Of a DNA stretch of 36,358 bases, positions 21,059 to 31,625 are shown piece by piece; within the stretch, counting starts at the first letter, position 1; the number at the start of each line of letters is the position of its first letter. Under the pieces are notes generated by a model. The model had not been told where the DNA came from and did not search any database. It worked only from the letters and a program-made list of their open reading frames with translations. Source of the stretch: Proluteimonas luteida (GTDB lineage: Bacteria > Pseudomonadota > Gammaproteobacteria > Xanthomonadales > Xanthomonadaceae). The position numbers were made by a program, and so were the translations under genes. The DNA lies in contig NZ_JAIWPT010000027.1 in NCBI RefSeq assembly GCF_021191695.1, positions 1-36,358 of the forward strand, in the 5' to 3' direction.

Positions 21059-21129
21059 ATGGTTCCCGTTTTCCCGCATCGGGGCAGGCGCGTCACCCGC
21101 AGACGCGCGACCGGCGCGCTGCGGCGGGT

Positions 21130-22332
21130 TCAGCGCGGGCCGTGCTGCTGCAGCGGCGGCAGCACCTGCTCCAGCGGCAGCGCCGGTACGGTCCCGCGAT
21201 GGCCACGCATCGTTCCGGCGCGGAACATGGAATTGACGATCGCCTCCTCGGTGGCCTCGGCCACCGCCACGAACAGGCCGTCCATCGCCTCGTTGGACAG
21301 CGCGGCCGGCGCCTGCAACGGCACGTCGGGCCGGCGCCGACTCGCCGGCGCGGTGGAGAACGCGATCACGTAGTCGCCCGAGCCGTTCGACATCGCCGCA
21401 CCGGTCCGGGCGAGGCCGACGGTCGCCCGAGCGGCCAGCCTCTGCAGCTGCCGCGCGTCCAGCGGCGCGTCGGTGGCGACCACGATCATGATGCTGCCGT
21501 CGCCGGTCGAAGGCGCGTGCGCCGCCTGCCCCGCGGCCACGGATGCGGGATCGGGGAGGTGCCGGCCCACCGGCACGCCGGCGATGGTCAGCTCGCCGCC
21601 GTAGTTGCTCTGCACCAGCACCCCGACCGTATGCCCGCCACGCGCATCCGGCAGCCGCCGCGAACTGGTGCCGATGCCGCCCTTCCAGCCGAAGGCCACG
21701 GTGCCGGTGCCGGCCCCGATCGCGCCCTCGCGCGCATCGGTGGTGGACGCGGACTGCAGCGCCTGCACCACGTGCTCCGGACGCAGCGGCCGCGCGCGGA
21801 TGTCGTTGAGGAAGCCGTCGTTGGTCTCGCCGACGACCGGATTGATCGAACGCACCTGCGCCATGCCGGGCTGCGCGAGCAGCCAGCCGACCATCGCATC
21901 GGCCGCCTGCCACACCCCGAGCGTGCCGGTCAGCAGGACCGGCGTTTCCAGTTCGCCCAGCTCGCGCACCTGGGTGACGCCGAGCAGCTTGCCGAAACCG
22001 TTGGCGACATGGATCGCGGCCGGCACGCGTTCGGCGAACAGGTCGCCGGGGTGCGGCACGATCGCGGTGACGCCGGTGCGCACGCTGTCGCCTTCGTGCA
22101 CGGTGACATGGCCGACAGCGACACCATCGACATCGACGATCGCATTCAGCGGACCGGTCGGCAGGCTGCCGATGACGACCCCGGCCTCGCGCGCGCGCGG
22201 ACGTGCCTCCGCGGCACCGGAACCAGCGGCCGCGACTGCGCCATCGTCTGCCCGCACGGATGTCGGCACCACGGCCATCGCCATCAGCGCCGCCAGCAGC
22301 CCCGCCGCCGATGCGGCCTTGCATGGATGCAT
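21130..22332 (-). CDS. P1-family (DmpA/BapA-type) self-processing aminopeptidase
   Basis: DmpA-family enzymes are N-terminal nucleophile hydrolases that release N-terminal D-amino or beta-amino acids and are cleaved autocatalytically between Gly and Ser. The 400-aa protein has a signal peptide (MHPCKAASAAGLLAALMAMA, cleavage near VRA-DD at residue 28), the conserved NAIVDVDGVAVGH and TVAFGWKGGIGTSSRRL regions, and STGDGSIMIVVATDAPL, in which G279-S280 matches the family cleavage site, with Ser280 becoming the nucleophile of the small subunit. The ATG at 22332, behind GGGAGTGG, was chosen because it gives a proper signal peptide; longer in-frame extensions do not. It is a single gene, likely periplasmic. 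Confidence 0.9.
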   Translation of the reverse strand: MHPCKAASAAGLLAALMAMAVVPTSVRADDGAVAAAGSGAAEARPRAREAGVVIGSLPTGPLNAIVDVDGVAVGHVTVHEGDSVRTGVTAIVPHPGDLFAERVPAAIHVANGFGKLLGVTQVRELGELETPVLLTGTLGVWQAADAMVGWLLAQPGMAQVRSINPVVGETNDGFLNDIRARPLRPEHVVQALQSASTTDAREGAIGAGTGTVAFGWKGGIGTSSRRLPDARGGHTVGVLVQSNYGGELTIAGVPVGRHLPDPASVAAGQAAHAPSTGDGSIMIVVATDAPLDARQLQRLAARATVGLARTGAAMSNGSGDYVIAFSTAPASRRRPDVPLQAPAALSNEAMDGLFVAVAEATEEAIVNSMFRAGTMRGHRGTVPALPLEQVLPPLQQHGPR

Positions 22333-22418
22333 GCGTCCACTCCCATCGTGACGAGTCCCTGCGACCGTAGGCGCCCTTGCGCCTCCGACGCAAGGGCGGA
22401 AGGGCCGCCAGTCGCGGC

Positions 22419-22438
22419 GTCGGGGGCGTTGCCCCGAC
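22419..22438. repeat. REP-like hairpin upstream of the peptidase gene
   Basis: GTCGGGGGCGTTGCCCCGAC is the reverse-complement form, with one base change, of the hairpin at 12187-12206 and 14906-14925. It shows the element is dispersed and not merely part of the permease duplication. Confidence 0.65.
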
Positions 22439-22473
22439 CTGCGACCGCCGGATCCCGGGAAAGGACAGGCCAC

Positions 22474-22502
22474 AAAAAAAACGCCGGCACGAGGCCGGCG
22501 TT
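22474..22502 (-). terminator. intrinsic terminator of the atp operon
   Basis: On the minus strand a 9-bp perfect stem (AACGCCGGC / GCCGGCGTT, arms 22494-22502 and 22480-22488) with a 5-base loop is followed by eight T (complement of the A-run 22474-22481). It lies 45 bases beyond the atpC stop. Confidence 0.92.
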
Positions 22503-22546
22503 GTGCTGGATGTCTGCCACGCAGGCGCGGGTGGGACGGCCCAGTC

Positions 22547-22969
22547 TCAGTGCTTGAGGTTCTTGCGCAGGCGCTCGAGCGCCTGCAACTGCACGACCGC
22601 CTCGGCCAGCTTCTGCTGCGCCTCGGCGATTTCCATCGCCTCGCTGCGGCCGGCGAGGATGCGCTCTGCCTCGTCCCTGGCGGCCTTGACCGCGGCCTCG
22701 TCGATGTCGTCGGCGCGGATCGCGGTATCGGCCAGGATCGTCACCACCTGCGGCTGCACCTCGAGGATGCCGCCGCCGATCGCGAAGTCCAGCACCTCGC
22801 CATTGGGCTGGGTCACGACGACCTTGCCCGGCTTGAGCCGGGTGATCAGCGGGGCGTGGCGCGGCGCGATGCCGAGCTCGCCGAGCTCGCCGGTGGCGAC
22901 GACCATGGTCGCCTCGCCGTGGAAGATCTCGGCCTCTGCACTGACGATGTCGCAACGGATGGTGCTCAT
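22547..22969 (-). CDS. atpC: F1Fo ATP synthase epsilon subunit
   Basis: The 140-aa subunit belongs to the central stalk of F1 and inhibits ATP hydrolysis. The N-terminal beta-sandwich is recognisable (TIRCDIVSAEAEIFHGEATM; GELGIAPRHAPLITRLKPG), followed by the two-helix C-terminal domain (KAARDEAERILAGRSEAMEI; VVQLQALERLRKN). Last gene of the operon, 140 bases after atpD; the spacer holds an inverted repeat and a 21-base leader also seen before atpG. A strong terminator follows. Confidence 0.97.
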   Translation of the reverse strand: MSTIRCDIVSAEAEIFHGEATMVVATGELGELGIAPRHAPLITRLKPGKVVVTQPNGEVLDFAIGGGILEVQPQVVTILADTAIRADDIDEAAVKAARDEAERILAGRSEAMEIAEAQQKLAEAVVQLQALERLRKNLKH

Positions 22970-22970
22970 G

Positions 22971-23094
22971 GTTTCGCTCGCTCTGCTCGCTCAACGTGAT
23001 TGGTGATACGCGATTCGTGATTGGGTAGGGCGAGTTCGCGTCGCGCCGTGGTCCCGGCGCTATTTCGAATCACCAATCACCAATAACCAATCCC
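22971..23094. repeat. inverted-repeat-bearing spacer between atpC and atpD
   Basis: 22971-22991 is identical over 21 bases to 25542-25562, in both cases directly before a start codon (atpC and atpG; minus-strand reading AGCGAGCAGAGCGAGCGAAA). Behind it, GTGATTGGTGAT (22996-23007) and GATTGGG face ATCACCAATCAC and CCAATCCC (23069-23094), giving a long imperfect stem. This is an intergenic repeat inside an operon rather than a terminator, as no T-run follows. Confidence 0.6.
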
Positions 23095-23109
23095 GGGAAG
23101 ATCGCGGCC

Positions 23110-24531
<1,422 letters not shown>

Positions 24532-24592
24532 TTTTTGTCGCTCCGGTTAACTTTTTCTGTTCGGATGGCTCGCGCCATCTGGATGGTTTTCG

Positions 24593-24675
24593 GGATTGGG
24601 GATCCGGGATCGGGGATGGGTGGAAGCGCGCAGCGCTGCTCCTGCCAATCCCGGATCCCCAACCCCGGATCCCGG
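24593..24675. repeat. inverted repeat in the atpD-atpG spacer
   Basis: GGGATTGGGGATCCGGGATC (24593-24612) is mirrored by CCAATCCCGGATCCCCAACC (24648-24667) and CCCGGATCCCGG, with AGCGCGCAGCGCT at the centre. The arms are themselves made of short GGGATC/GGGATT units. Together they fill the 146-base spacer. Confidence 0.6.
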
Positions 24676-24677
24676 CC

Positions 24678-25541
24678 TTACACCGCCGCTGCCCCGCCGA
24701 CGATCTCGGAGATTTCCTGGGTGATCGCCGCCTGCCGGGCCTTGTTGTAGACCAGGTTCAGGGTGTCGATCAGCTTGGTCGCGTTGTCGCTGGCCGACTT
24801 CATCGCGACCATGCGCGCGGCATGCTCGGAGGCCACGTTCTCCATCACCGCCTGGTAGACCAGCGACTCGACGTAGCGCGTGAGCACGTGCGCGAGCACC
24901 GTCTCGGCGTCGGGCTCGTAGATGTAGTCCCAGTCGTGCTTGACCACCTGCGTCTCGGATGCCGGCAGCGGCAGCAGCTGGTCGAAGCTGGCCTTCTGGG
25001 TCATCGTGTTGACGAAGTGGTTGTAGCTCAGGAACACGCGGTCCAGGCTGCCGTCGGTGTAGCCGTCGAGCATGACCTTGATGATGCCGATCAGCTGCTC
25101 CACTTCCGGGGTGTCGCCCAGGTGGGTCACGCTGGCCAGCATGTCGACCTTCAGCCGGCGGAAGAACACCGTCGCCTTCTGGCCGATCGTCACCACGTCG
25201 ACCTCGACGCCCTGGTCCTGCCACTGGCGGATCTCGCCGAGCAGCTTGCGGAACAGGTTGTTGTTGAGGCCGCCGGCGAGGCCGCGGTCGGAGGAGATGA
25301 TGATGTAGCCGACGCGCCTGGGATCCGGGCGCTCCACGAGGTACGGGTGCTGGAACTCGGAGCTGGCCTGCGCCAGGTGGCCGATCAGCTGCTTCATCGC
25401 CTGCGCGTAGGGGCGCGAGGACTTCATCCGCTCCTGCGCCTTGCGGATCTTCGACGCGGAGACCATCTCGAGCGCGCGCGTCACCTTGCGGGTGTTCTGC
25501 ACGCTCTTGATCTTGGTCTTGATTTCTCTGCCGCCTGCCAT
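24678..25541 (-). CDS. atpG: F1Fo ATP synthase gamma subunit
   Basis: The 287-aa rotor shaft of F1 begins MAGGREIKTKIKSVQNTRKV, the conserved N-terminal helix (TRKVTRALEMVSASKIRKAQ), has the central Rossmann-like part (ISSDRGLAGGLNNNLFR) and the C-terminal helix ending with NLVYNKARQAAITQEISEIV. The start at 25541 is fixed by the MAGGREIK sequence; the apparent extension upstream is non-conserved repeat DNA. The 21 bases before the ATG are the same as before atpC. Confidence 0.97.
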   Translation of the reverse strand: MAGGREIKTKIKSVQNTRKVTRALEMVSASKIRKAQERMKSSRPYAQAMKQLIGHLAQASSEFQHPYLVERPDPRRVGYIIISSDRGLAGGLNNNLFRKLLGEIRQWQDQGVEVDVVTIGQKATVFFRRLKVDMLASVTHLGDTPEVEQLIGIIKVMLDGYTDGSLDRVFLSYNHFVNTMTQKASFDQLLPLPASETQVVKHDWDYIYEPDAETVLAHVLTRYVESLVYQAVMENVASEHAARMVAMKSASDNATKLIDTLNLVYNKARQAAITQEISEIVGGAAAV

Positions 25542-25644
25542 GTTTCGCTCGCTCTGCTCGCTTCGGGGACAGGGACCGGGGGCCGGGGACCAGGGGAAGG
25601 GCGGCGATCGCCCTGACCTCTGGCCGCTGGCCTCTGGCCTCTGC
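25542..25644. repeat. repeat-bearing spacer between atpG and atpA
   Basis: It starts with the 21-base leader shared with 22971-22991 and continues with GGGGACAGGGACCGGGGGCC-type units and a tandem of CCTCTGG/GCTGGCCTCTGG near 25617-25640. No gene is supported here. Confidence 0.5.
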
Positions 25645-27195
<1,551 letters not shown>

Positions 27196-27247
27196 CGGGG
27201 GTTCCCTTGTGCCGGCGTCGCCGCCGGCGTTGCAATTGAAAATCGTG

Positions 27248-27775
27248 TCAGTGCGCCAGCGCGGACTGCAGGCGGGCCAGCTTGCCCTTCAGCGAGCCGT
27301 CGATCACCACGTCGCCGGCCGCGATCACCGCGCCGCCGATCAACGACGGATCGATGCCGGTTTCCAGCTCGACCTCGCGGCCGAAGCGGCGCTTGAGCGC
27401 GTCGCGGATCTTCGCGACCTCGTCCTCGGGCAGCTCGGTGGCCGAGGTCACCGTCGCCAGCACCACGTGCTCGTCGTCGGCGCGCAGCTGCTCGTACAGG
27501 CCGGCGATCTCCGGCAGCAGCACGAGACGGCCATTGGTCGCCAGCAGGCCGATGAAATCCAGGTAGTGCGCGCCGGCATCCGGCGGCACCAGCAGCGTCA
27601 CCGCGTCGTCGCGGGTCAGGCCGGGATTGCCGAGCAACGGGTGCACCTGCGGATCGGCCGCGATGCGCGTGGAGAATGCCAGCGCATCGGACCAGGCCGC
27701 GGCCGCGTTGTCGTCGCGCGCGACCGCGAACGCGGCGCGGGCATACGGACGGGCGAGCGTGAGTGCCTGGGTCAT
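27248..27775 (-). CDS. atpH: F1Fo ATP synthase delta subunit
   Basis: The 175-aa subunit attaches F1 to the peripheral stalk. It begins MTQALTLARPYARAAFAVAR, the family's N-terminal signature (PYARAAFxxA), and carries VTSATELPEDEVAKIRDAL and IDPSLIGGAVIAAGDVVIDG, which match the conserved C-terminal motif. The ATG at 27775 was chosen for that N-terminus; an in-frame ATG 37 codons upstream lies in repeat DNA. Confidence 0.97.
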   Translation of the reverse strand: MTQALTLARPYARAAFAVARDDNAAAAWSDALAFSTRIAADPQVHPLLGNPGLTRDDAVTLLVPPDAGAHYLDFIGLLATNGRLVLLPEIAGLYEQLRADDEHVVLATVTSATELPEDEVAKIRDALKRRFGREVELETGIDPSLIGGAVIAAGDVVIDGSLKGKLARLQSALAH

Positions 27776-27893
27776 TCTGCAACCTCCCGGCCACCGACAT
27801 CCTGCGACTGCGGAAACATCCGGGCCTTCGCTGCGCGATGGCCCGCGGGGACATGCTTCCACATCCCCCGCGTCGATGCTGCGCATCGCCGCA

Positions 27894-27914
27894 GCCCCCT
27901 TGACTCAAGGGGGC
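27894..27914. repeat. palindrome in the atpH-atpF spacer
   Basis: GCCCCCTTGA-C-TCAAGGGGGC is a 10-bp perfect inverted repeat around a single base. The 177-base spacer (27776-27952) holds this and other GC-rich symmetrical stretches (for example 27877-27892, GATGCTGCGCATCGCC) and no gene. It looks like an inserted intergenic repeat. Confidence 0.6.
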
Positions 27915-27952
27915 AGCCGGTCGCTGCATGGATCGTCAGAGCCATCATGTCC

Positions 27953-28423
27953 TCAGATCTCCGAGGCGAGTTCGTCGAGCAGCGCCTTGTGGGCGTTGGC
28001 GTCGATCTCGCGCTTGAGCAGGCGCTCGGCGCCGCTGACCGCGAGCGCGGAGACCTGGCGACGCAGGTCCTCGCGGGCTCGGGTCGCCGACGCCTGGATC
28101 TCGGCATCGAAGATCGCCTTCTGCCGCAGGCCTTCGGTCACCGCCTCGGCCTTGGCGGCCTCGACGATCTGGTTGGCGCGGGCGTGGGCCTGCTCGATGA
28201 TCTCGTTGGCCTTGGCGCGCGCGAGCTTGAGCTCCTCGTTCGCGGTTTCCTGGGCCTGCGCCAGCGCACGCTGGCTGTTGTCGGCCGCGGCCAGACCTTC
28301 GGCGATCTTCTGCTGGCGTTCTTCGATCGCCTTGAGCAGCGGCGGCCAGATCTTGGTCGCGATGATCCAGATCAGACCGGCGAACGCCAGTGCCTGGGCA
28401 ATTAGGGTCAGACCGATATTCAT
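27953..28423 (-). CDS. atpF: F1Fo ATP synthase subunit b
   Basis: The 156-aa peripheral-stalk subunit has one N-terminal membrane segment (MNIGLTLIAQALAFAGLIWI) and a long alanine- and charge-rich helix that dimerises (ALAQAQETANEELKLARAKA; ATRAREDLRRQVSALAVSGA). Length and organisation equal those of E. coli AtpF. Confidence 0.97.
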   Translation of the reverse strand: MNIGLTLIAQALAFAGLIWIIATKIWPPLLKAIEERQQKIAEGLAAADNSQRALAQAQETANEELKLARAKANEIIEQAHARANQIVEAAKAEAVTEGLRQKAIFDAEIQASATRAREDLRRQVSALAVSGAERLLKREIDANAHKALLDELASEI

Positions 28424-28452
28424 GGACTTGTGACTGCCTGTCGTGAAGGGTC

Positions 28453-28517
28453 GGGCATGCGCGCATGCCCCCTGTCATCCACCGGTGCGGTCATGCGCGG
28501 GGCACGCGCCGCACCGG
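28453..28517. repeat. two strong palindromes between atpE and atpF
   Basis: GGGCATGCGCGCATGCCC (28453-28470) is an 18-bp perfect palindrome. CCGGTGCGG (28482-28490) and CCGCACCGG (28509-28517) form a second 9-bp stem. They lie just downstream of atpE in the direction of transcription; such hairpins can protect upstream mRNA from 3'-5' decay, which would suit the high demand for subunit c. The role is inference. Confidence 0.65.
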
Positions 28518-28534
28518 AGCGCCGGGCGGCTGGA

Positions 28535-28825
28535 TCAGCCGGCAAGCTGCGCGGCGACCGGGCCGACGAACGGCGAGGCGAACGCGAACAGCAGGCCGAC
28601 GGCGACGCTGATGATGAACGCGGCGTCGATCAGGCCGGCGGTGATGAACATGCGGACCTGCAGCACCGGGATCAGCTCGGGCTGGCGTGCGGCCGACTCG
28701 AGGAACTTGCCGGCCATGATGGCCAGACCCAGACCCGCGCCCAGCGCGGCCAGGCCGATCATGATGCCGATGGCGAGAACGGTCGAAGCCTGGATCTGGG
28801 CGAACGAGGTCAGTGCGATTTCCAT
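28535..28825 (-). CDS. atpE: F1Fo ATP synthase subunit c
   Basis: This 96-aa proteolipid of the rotor ring has two membrane helices with the glycine-rich packing motif (GLAALGAGLGLAIMAGKF), the polar loop ARQPE (R47-Q48-P49), and the ion-carrying D67 in TAGLIDAAFIIS. The carboxylate surroundings lack the Na+-binding Gln/Ser pattern, so proton coupling is expected. It is slightly longer than the E. coli protein (79 aa), with a C-terminal extension ending VGPVAAQLAG. Confidence 0.97.
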   Translation of the reverse strand: MEIALTSFAQIQASTVLAIGIMIGLAALGAGLGLAIMAGKFLESAARQPELIPVLQVRMFITAGLIDAAFIISVAVGLLFAFASPFVGPVAAQLAG

Positions 28826-28904
28826 TGTTTTCTCCGGAGCGGATTGCTTTGGTAAGGGTGGAACGTAAGGAGGGGTGGAACGAAAACGGGCGATGCGGCG
28901 GCCG

Positions 28905-29705
28905 TCAGTGGTTGTCCTCGGCGAGGCTGAGGTAGACGATCGACAGCATCATGAAGATGAAGGCCTGCAGCGGGATGACCAGCAGGTGGAACAGCATCCA
29001 GCCCAGGCCCAGCGCGCCGCCGCCGAGCATGCCCAGCAGGCCCGCGCCGCCCAGCACCCAGATCAGCAGGAACACGATCTCGCCGCCGAACATGTTGCCG
29101 AACAGTCGCATCGCCAGCGAGATCGGCTTGCTCAGCCACTCGACGATGTTGAGGATCAGGTTGAACGGCACCATCCACTTGCCGAACGGCGCGAACAGGA
29201 ATTCCTTGGTCAGCCCGCCGACGCCCTTGGAGCGCAGGGCGAAGAACACGGTCAGGAAGAACACGCTGATCGACAGGCCGAGCGTGGCGTTGACGTCGGC
29301 GGTCGGCACCGGCTTCCAGTAGTGCACGCCCAGCAGTTCGAGCGGCTTGGCGATGAAGTCGGCCGGGATGAACTTGACCATGTTCATCAGCAGGATCCAG
29401 AAGAACAGGGTGATCGCGATCGGCGTCACCAGCTTGCTGGTCCCGTGGTAGGTGTCGCGCGCCTGCTTGTCGACGAACTCCAGGCAAATCTCGACGAACG
29501 CCTGCCACTTGCCCGGCACGCCGGCGGTCGCCTTGCGCGTGGCCAGCCAGAACATGAACACCATCAGGCCGCCCATCAGCAGCGAGGTGACCAGGGTGTC
29601 GACATGCAGCGTCCAGAAGCCGCCGCCCTCGCCCACCGGTGCCGTCAGGTTCTGCAGGTGGTGCTGGATGTAGCTGGTAGGGGTCAGTTCCGCTTCGCCC
29701 GCCAT
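28905..29705 (-). CDS. atpB: F1Fo ATP synthase subunit a
   Basis: The 266-aa stator membrane subunit forms the proton half-channels. The essential arginine is R200 in SLAMRLFGNMFGGEI. Other conserved parts are WQAFVEICLEFV, FIPADFIAKPLELLGVHYWK and the C-terminal QAFIFMMLSIVYLSLAEDNH. About five to six membrane helices are visible. 27 bases separate it from atpI. Confidence 0.98.
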   Translation of the reverse strand: MAGEAELTPTSYIQHHLQNLTAPVGEGGGFWTLHVDTLVTSLLMGGLMVFMFWLATRKATAGVPGKWQAFVEICLEFVDKQARDTYHGTSKLVTPIAITLFFWILLMNMVKFIPADFIAKPLELLGVHYWKPVPTADVNATLGLSISVFFLTVFFALRSKGVGGLTKEFLFAPFGKWMVPFNLILNIVEWLSKPISLAMRLFGNMFGGEIVFLLIWVLGGAGLLGMLGGGALGLGWMLFHLLVIPLQAFIFMMLSIVYLSLAEDNH

Positions 29706-29732
29706 AAGATCAAACCTGTCTGGTTAACGTAT

Positions 29733-30110
29733 TCATTGCCTGGCGACCGGCGTGGCCATCGCAAGCAGCTGTGCAAACAGCGCGACGACGACCCCGGCGA
29801 ACATCGGAACCGGCGGCAAGCGCCCCGTTCCCACGCCCAGCAGCAGCACGGCCACCACCACGACCCACTTCGACACCACCCCCGCCAACAGCCGCGCAAG
29901 CGCACCCGCCGACGGATTCGCGCCGCCCCCCAGCGCGATCACGGCCGACAACCAGCCGCCTGCCGCGACGGCCGCGCCCCCCAGCGCCGCCGCCAGCGCC
30001 CAGCTCCCGCCCTTGGCAAGAAAGGCCAGCGCCGTCACCGCGACCGCCACCGCCTGCCAGACGATGGCGCGCTGTGCCAGCCGCCGACCCGCAGCGACGG
30101 AAGTCAACAC
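29733..30110 (-). CDS. atpI: ATP synthase assembly protein AtpI
   Basis: AtpI is a small membrane protein that helps assemble the c-ring and heads many atp operons. This 125-aa protein has four hydrophobic segments (IVWQAVAVAVTALAFLA; WALAAALGGAAVAAGGWLSA; VVSKWVVVVAVLLLGVGTG; FAGVVVALFAQLLAMATPV). The first codon is GTG at 30110 (a TTG follows directly), with AGGAT about nine bases upstream; no ATG is available near the N-terminus. The assignment relies on topology and position before atpB. Confidence 0.9.
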   Translation of the reverse strand: MLTSVAAGRRLAQRAIVWQAVAVAVTALAFLAKGGSWALAAALGGAAVAAGGWLSAVIALGGGANPSAGALARLLAGVVSKWVVVVAVLLLGVGTGRLPPVPMFAGVVVALFAQLLAMATPVARQ

Positions 30111-30172
30111 AGACGGGATCCTGGAGGTTGGACGATCCGGGGCATCACAAAATCACCCCGTCGAGCCGCAAA

Positions 30173-30202
30173 AGTATAGCAGTTCCAACGATTTGCGAAC
30201 AA
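30173..30202 (-). promoter_or_regulatory. sigma-70 promoter of the atp operon
   Basis: On the minus strand TGCTATACT (extended -10, TATACT at 30178-30173) lies 18 bases after TTGTTC (30202-30197). The start point would be near 30166, giving a leader of about 55 bases before atpI. This is the only good promoter match upstream of the operon. Confidence 0.65.
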
Positions 30203-30221
30203 CCGGCAGGCGCCCCGCGAC

Positions 30222-30381
30222 GCGGGAACCGCGACGCCTCCCGCATTCAGAAAATTATGGCCTGCGACGAGGAACTCACGGGCGCATCGGCGGTCCCAAT
30301 CTGCGTGGTCTGCGCGCCATCCTCGTCGGTCCCTCGCAGGTCACCCCCGAAGCCCCGGCCCCCCGTCGGGGCTTCCTTTTT
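30222..30381 (+). ncRNA. candidate structured RNA ending in an intrinsic terminator
   Basis: The plus strand between the divergent atp promoter and the beta-barrel gene can fold extensively: GCGGGA/TCCCGC (30222-30227, 30239-30244), then a nested rod CCTGCGA/TCGCAGG (30261-30267, 30334-30340), CGAGGA/TCCTCG (30268-30273, 30320-30325) and GGCGC/GCGCC (30281-30285, 30314-30318), closed by a terminator at 30349-30381. No coding frame with a ribosome-binding site fits. It could be a small RNA or the leader/attenuator of the beta-barrel gene. No Rfam family is recognised, and the promoter and 5' end are uncertain. Confidence 0.45.
30349..30381 (+). terminator. intrinsic terminator upstream of the beta-barrel gene
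   Basis: GAAGCCCCG (30349-30357) and CGGGGCTTC (30367-30375) form a 9-bp stem around a C-rich loop, followed by C and TTTTT (30377-30381) on the plus strand. On the minus strand no T-run follows, so it terminates plus-strand transcription, though no gene ends there. Confidence 0.8.
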
Positions 30382-30575
30382 GGGGTTCTTCGCCGACTCA
30401 GGAAACGGCACACGGGCCGCGAACATATCGCCACCCCCGCCCCTTCCATACGCGTGCGTCTTCACGGGAGGAAGACCGGGGCCGGGTCAACACTGTGCGC
30501 ACACCGCAGCACGCAGCGCGCTTCCCCCTCCGCCCGCGCATGACTGCAGACCCCGTTCCCGACACGAGATCCCCG

Positions 30576-31481
30576 ATGCCCGCAATCCCAGCGCCCCGCC
30601 TGCTCGCCCTGTCCCTGCTCGCCGCCACCGCCGGCCTCGCCGCGTTGCCCGCCCATGCCCAGGACAGCGAGCGCGAAGACCGCTTCCACCTGCGCCTGAG
30701 CGCGTTCTACCCCGAATCCTCGATCACCCTGTCGGGTGACGGCACCGCCAGCAACGGCAGCGACACCGCGACCTTCGACGGCAGCGAGACCGCGAAGTTC
30801 GGCAACGTGTGGCGTCCGCGCGGCGCCATCGGCTTCAGCCTCAGCGACCGGCAGTCGCTGGTCGGCAACTACTACGACTACAGCGACGACAGGGATTTCG
30901 ACTATCCCGGCGGCGCGCTGGACGTCGGCGGCGGCAACGTCGAGATTCCGGCGCTCAGCGCGCGCGGCGAAGCGGCCTTCCGCCTCGCCAGCCTCAACTA
31001 CGAGTACGCGGTGGTGCAGACCCCGGCGTTCGAATGGGGCCTGGGCCTGGGCGTGACCTACGCCAAGCTGGAAGTCGAGGCCTCGGGCGAGACCGAAGCC
31101 ACCGACGACGTGCCGGCGCAGGCGGAGCACCTGCGCTGGAAGAAGGACGGCTTCTCGCCGGGCCTGCACACCCGCCTGACCTGGCGGCCGGCCGACAAGT
31201 GGCGGGTCGGGCTCGAAGGCCAGTACCTGGATACCAACTGGGGCAACTTCCTCGACGAGGACGGCCACTTCGAGCGGGCCGGCCTGATCGTCGAATACCT
31301 GGTCAGCGAGCGCGTCGGCGTGCACGTCGGCTACGACTGGTTCCGGCTCAAGCTCAAGGACACCTACAGCGGCACGATCCCGGCCGACGAGGTCGGCCTC
31401 GACCCGATCGAGTTCACCGGCAACGCCGCCGGCCAGCTGCGCGTGCATGGCCCGATGGCGGGCATCACCTTCCGCTTCTGA
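30576..31481 (+). CDS. outer-membrane beta-barrel protein (OmpW/OmpA-barrel-like)
   Basis: The 301-aa protein has a signal peptide (MPAIPAPRLLALSLLAATAG, cleavage near AHA-QD at residues 28-30), alternating amphipathic strands throughout (FHLRLSAFYPESSITLSG; LASLNYEYAVVQTPAFEWGL; WRVGLEGQYLDTNWGNF; RVGVHVGYDWFRLKLKDTYS) and a C-terminal GITFRF with terminal phenylalanine, the BAM recognition signal. The start at 30576 was chosen for the signal peptide; an ATG 12 codons upstream is possible. The ligand or function is unknown. A strong terminator follows. Confidence 0.8.
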   Translation: MPAIPAPRLLALSLLAATAGLAALPAHAQDSEREDRFHLRLSAFYPESSITLSGDGTASNGSDTATFDGSETAKFGNVWRPRGAIGFSLSDRQSLVGNYYDYSDDRDFDYPGGALDVGGGNVEIPALSARGEAAFRLASLNYEYAVVQTPAFEWGLGLGVTYAKLEVEASGETEATDDVPAQAEHLRWKKDGFSPGLHTRLTWRPADKWRVGLEGQYLDTNWGNFLDEDGHFERAGLIVEYLVSERVGVHVGYDWFRLKLKDTYSGTIPADEVGLDPIEFTGNAAGQLRVHGPMAGITFRF

Positions 31482-31505
31482 ACGCAGGACGCATGTGCAG
31501 GACAG

Positions 31506-31531
31506 GGCCCCGGCAATGCCGGGGCCTTTTT
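31506..31531 (+). terminator. intrinsic terminator after the beta-barrel gene
   Basis: GGCCCCGGC (31506-31514), loop AAT, GCCGGGGCC (31518-31526) and TTTTT (31527-31531), 25 bases after the stop codon. Confidence 0.93.
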
Positions 31532-31625
31532 GTCGTGCTGCTTCGGGCCTCGGAAGGCAGCCGGCGTCATGGCGGGCGAGACCCGTGCTGCGTCCGATCG
31601 GGTCCGCGCATGAAGCCGCAAGCAC

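Noticed and set aside
18938..22557. Open frames of about 1150 codons on both strands across glmU, the GtrA-like gene and the peptidase
   Set aside because: They run through several well-identified genes in other frames, with no motifs or ribosome-binding sites.
27776..27952. Possible gene or terminator in the atpH-atpF spacer
   Set aside because: No coding frame with conserved features; the palindrome lacks a loop and T-run, so it is treated as a repeat.
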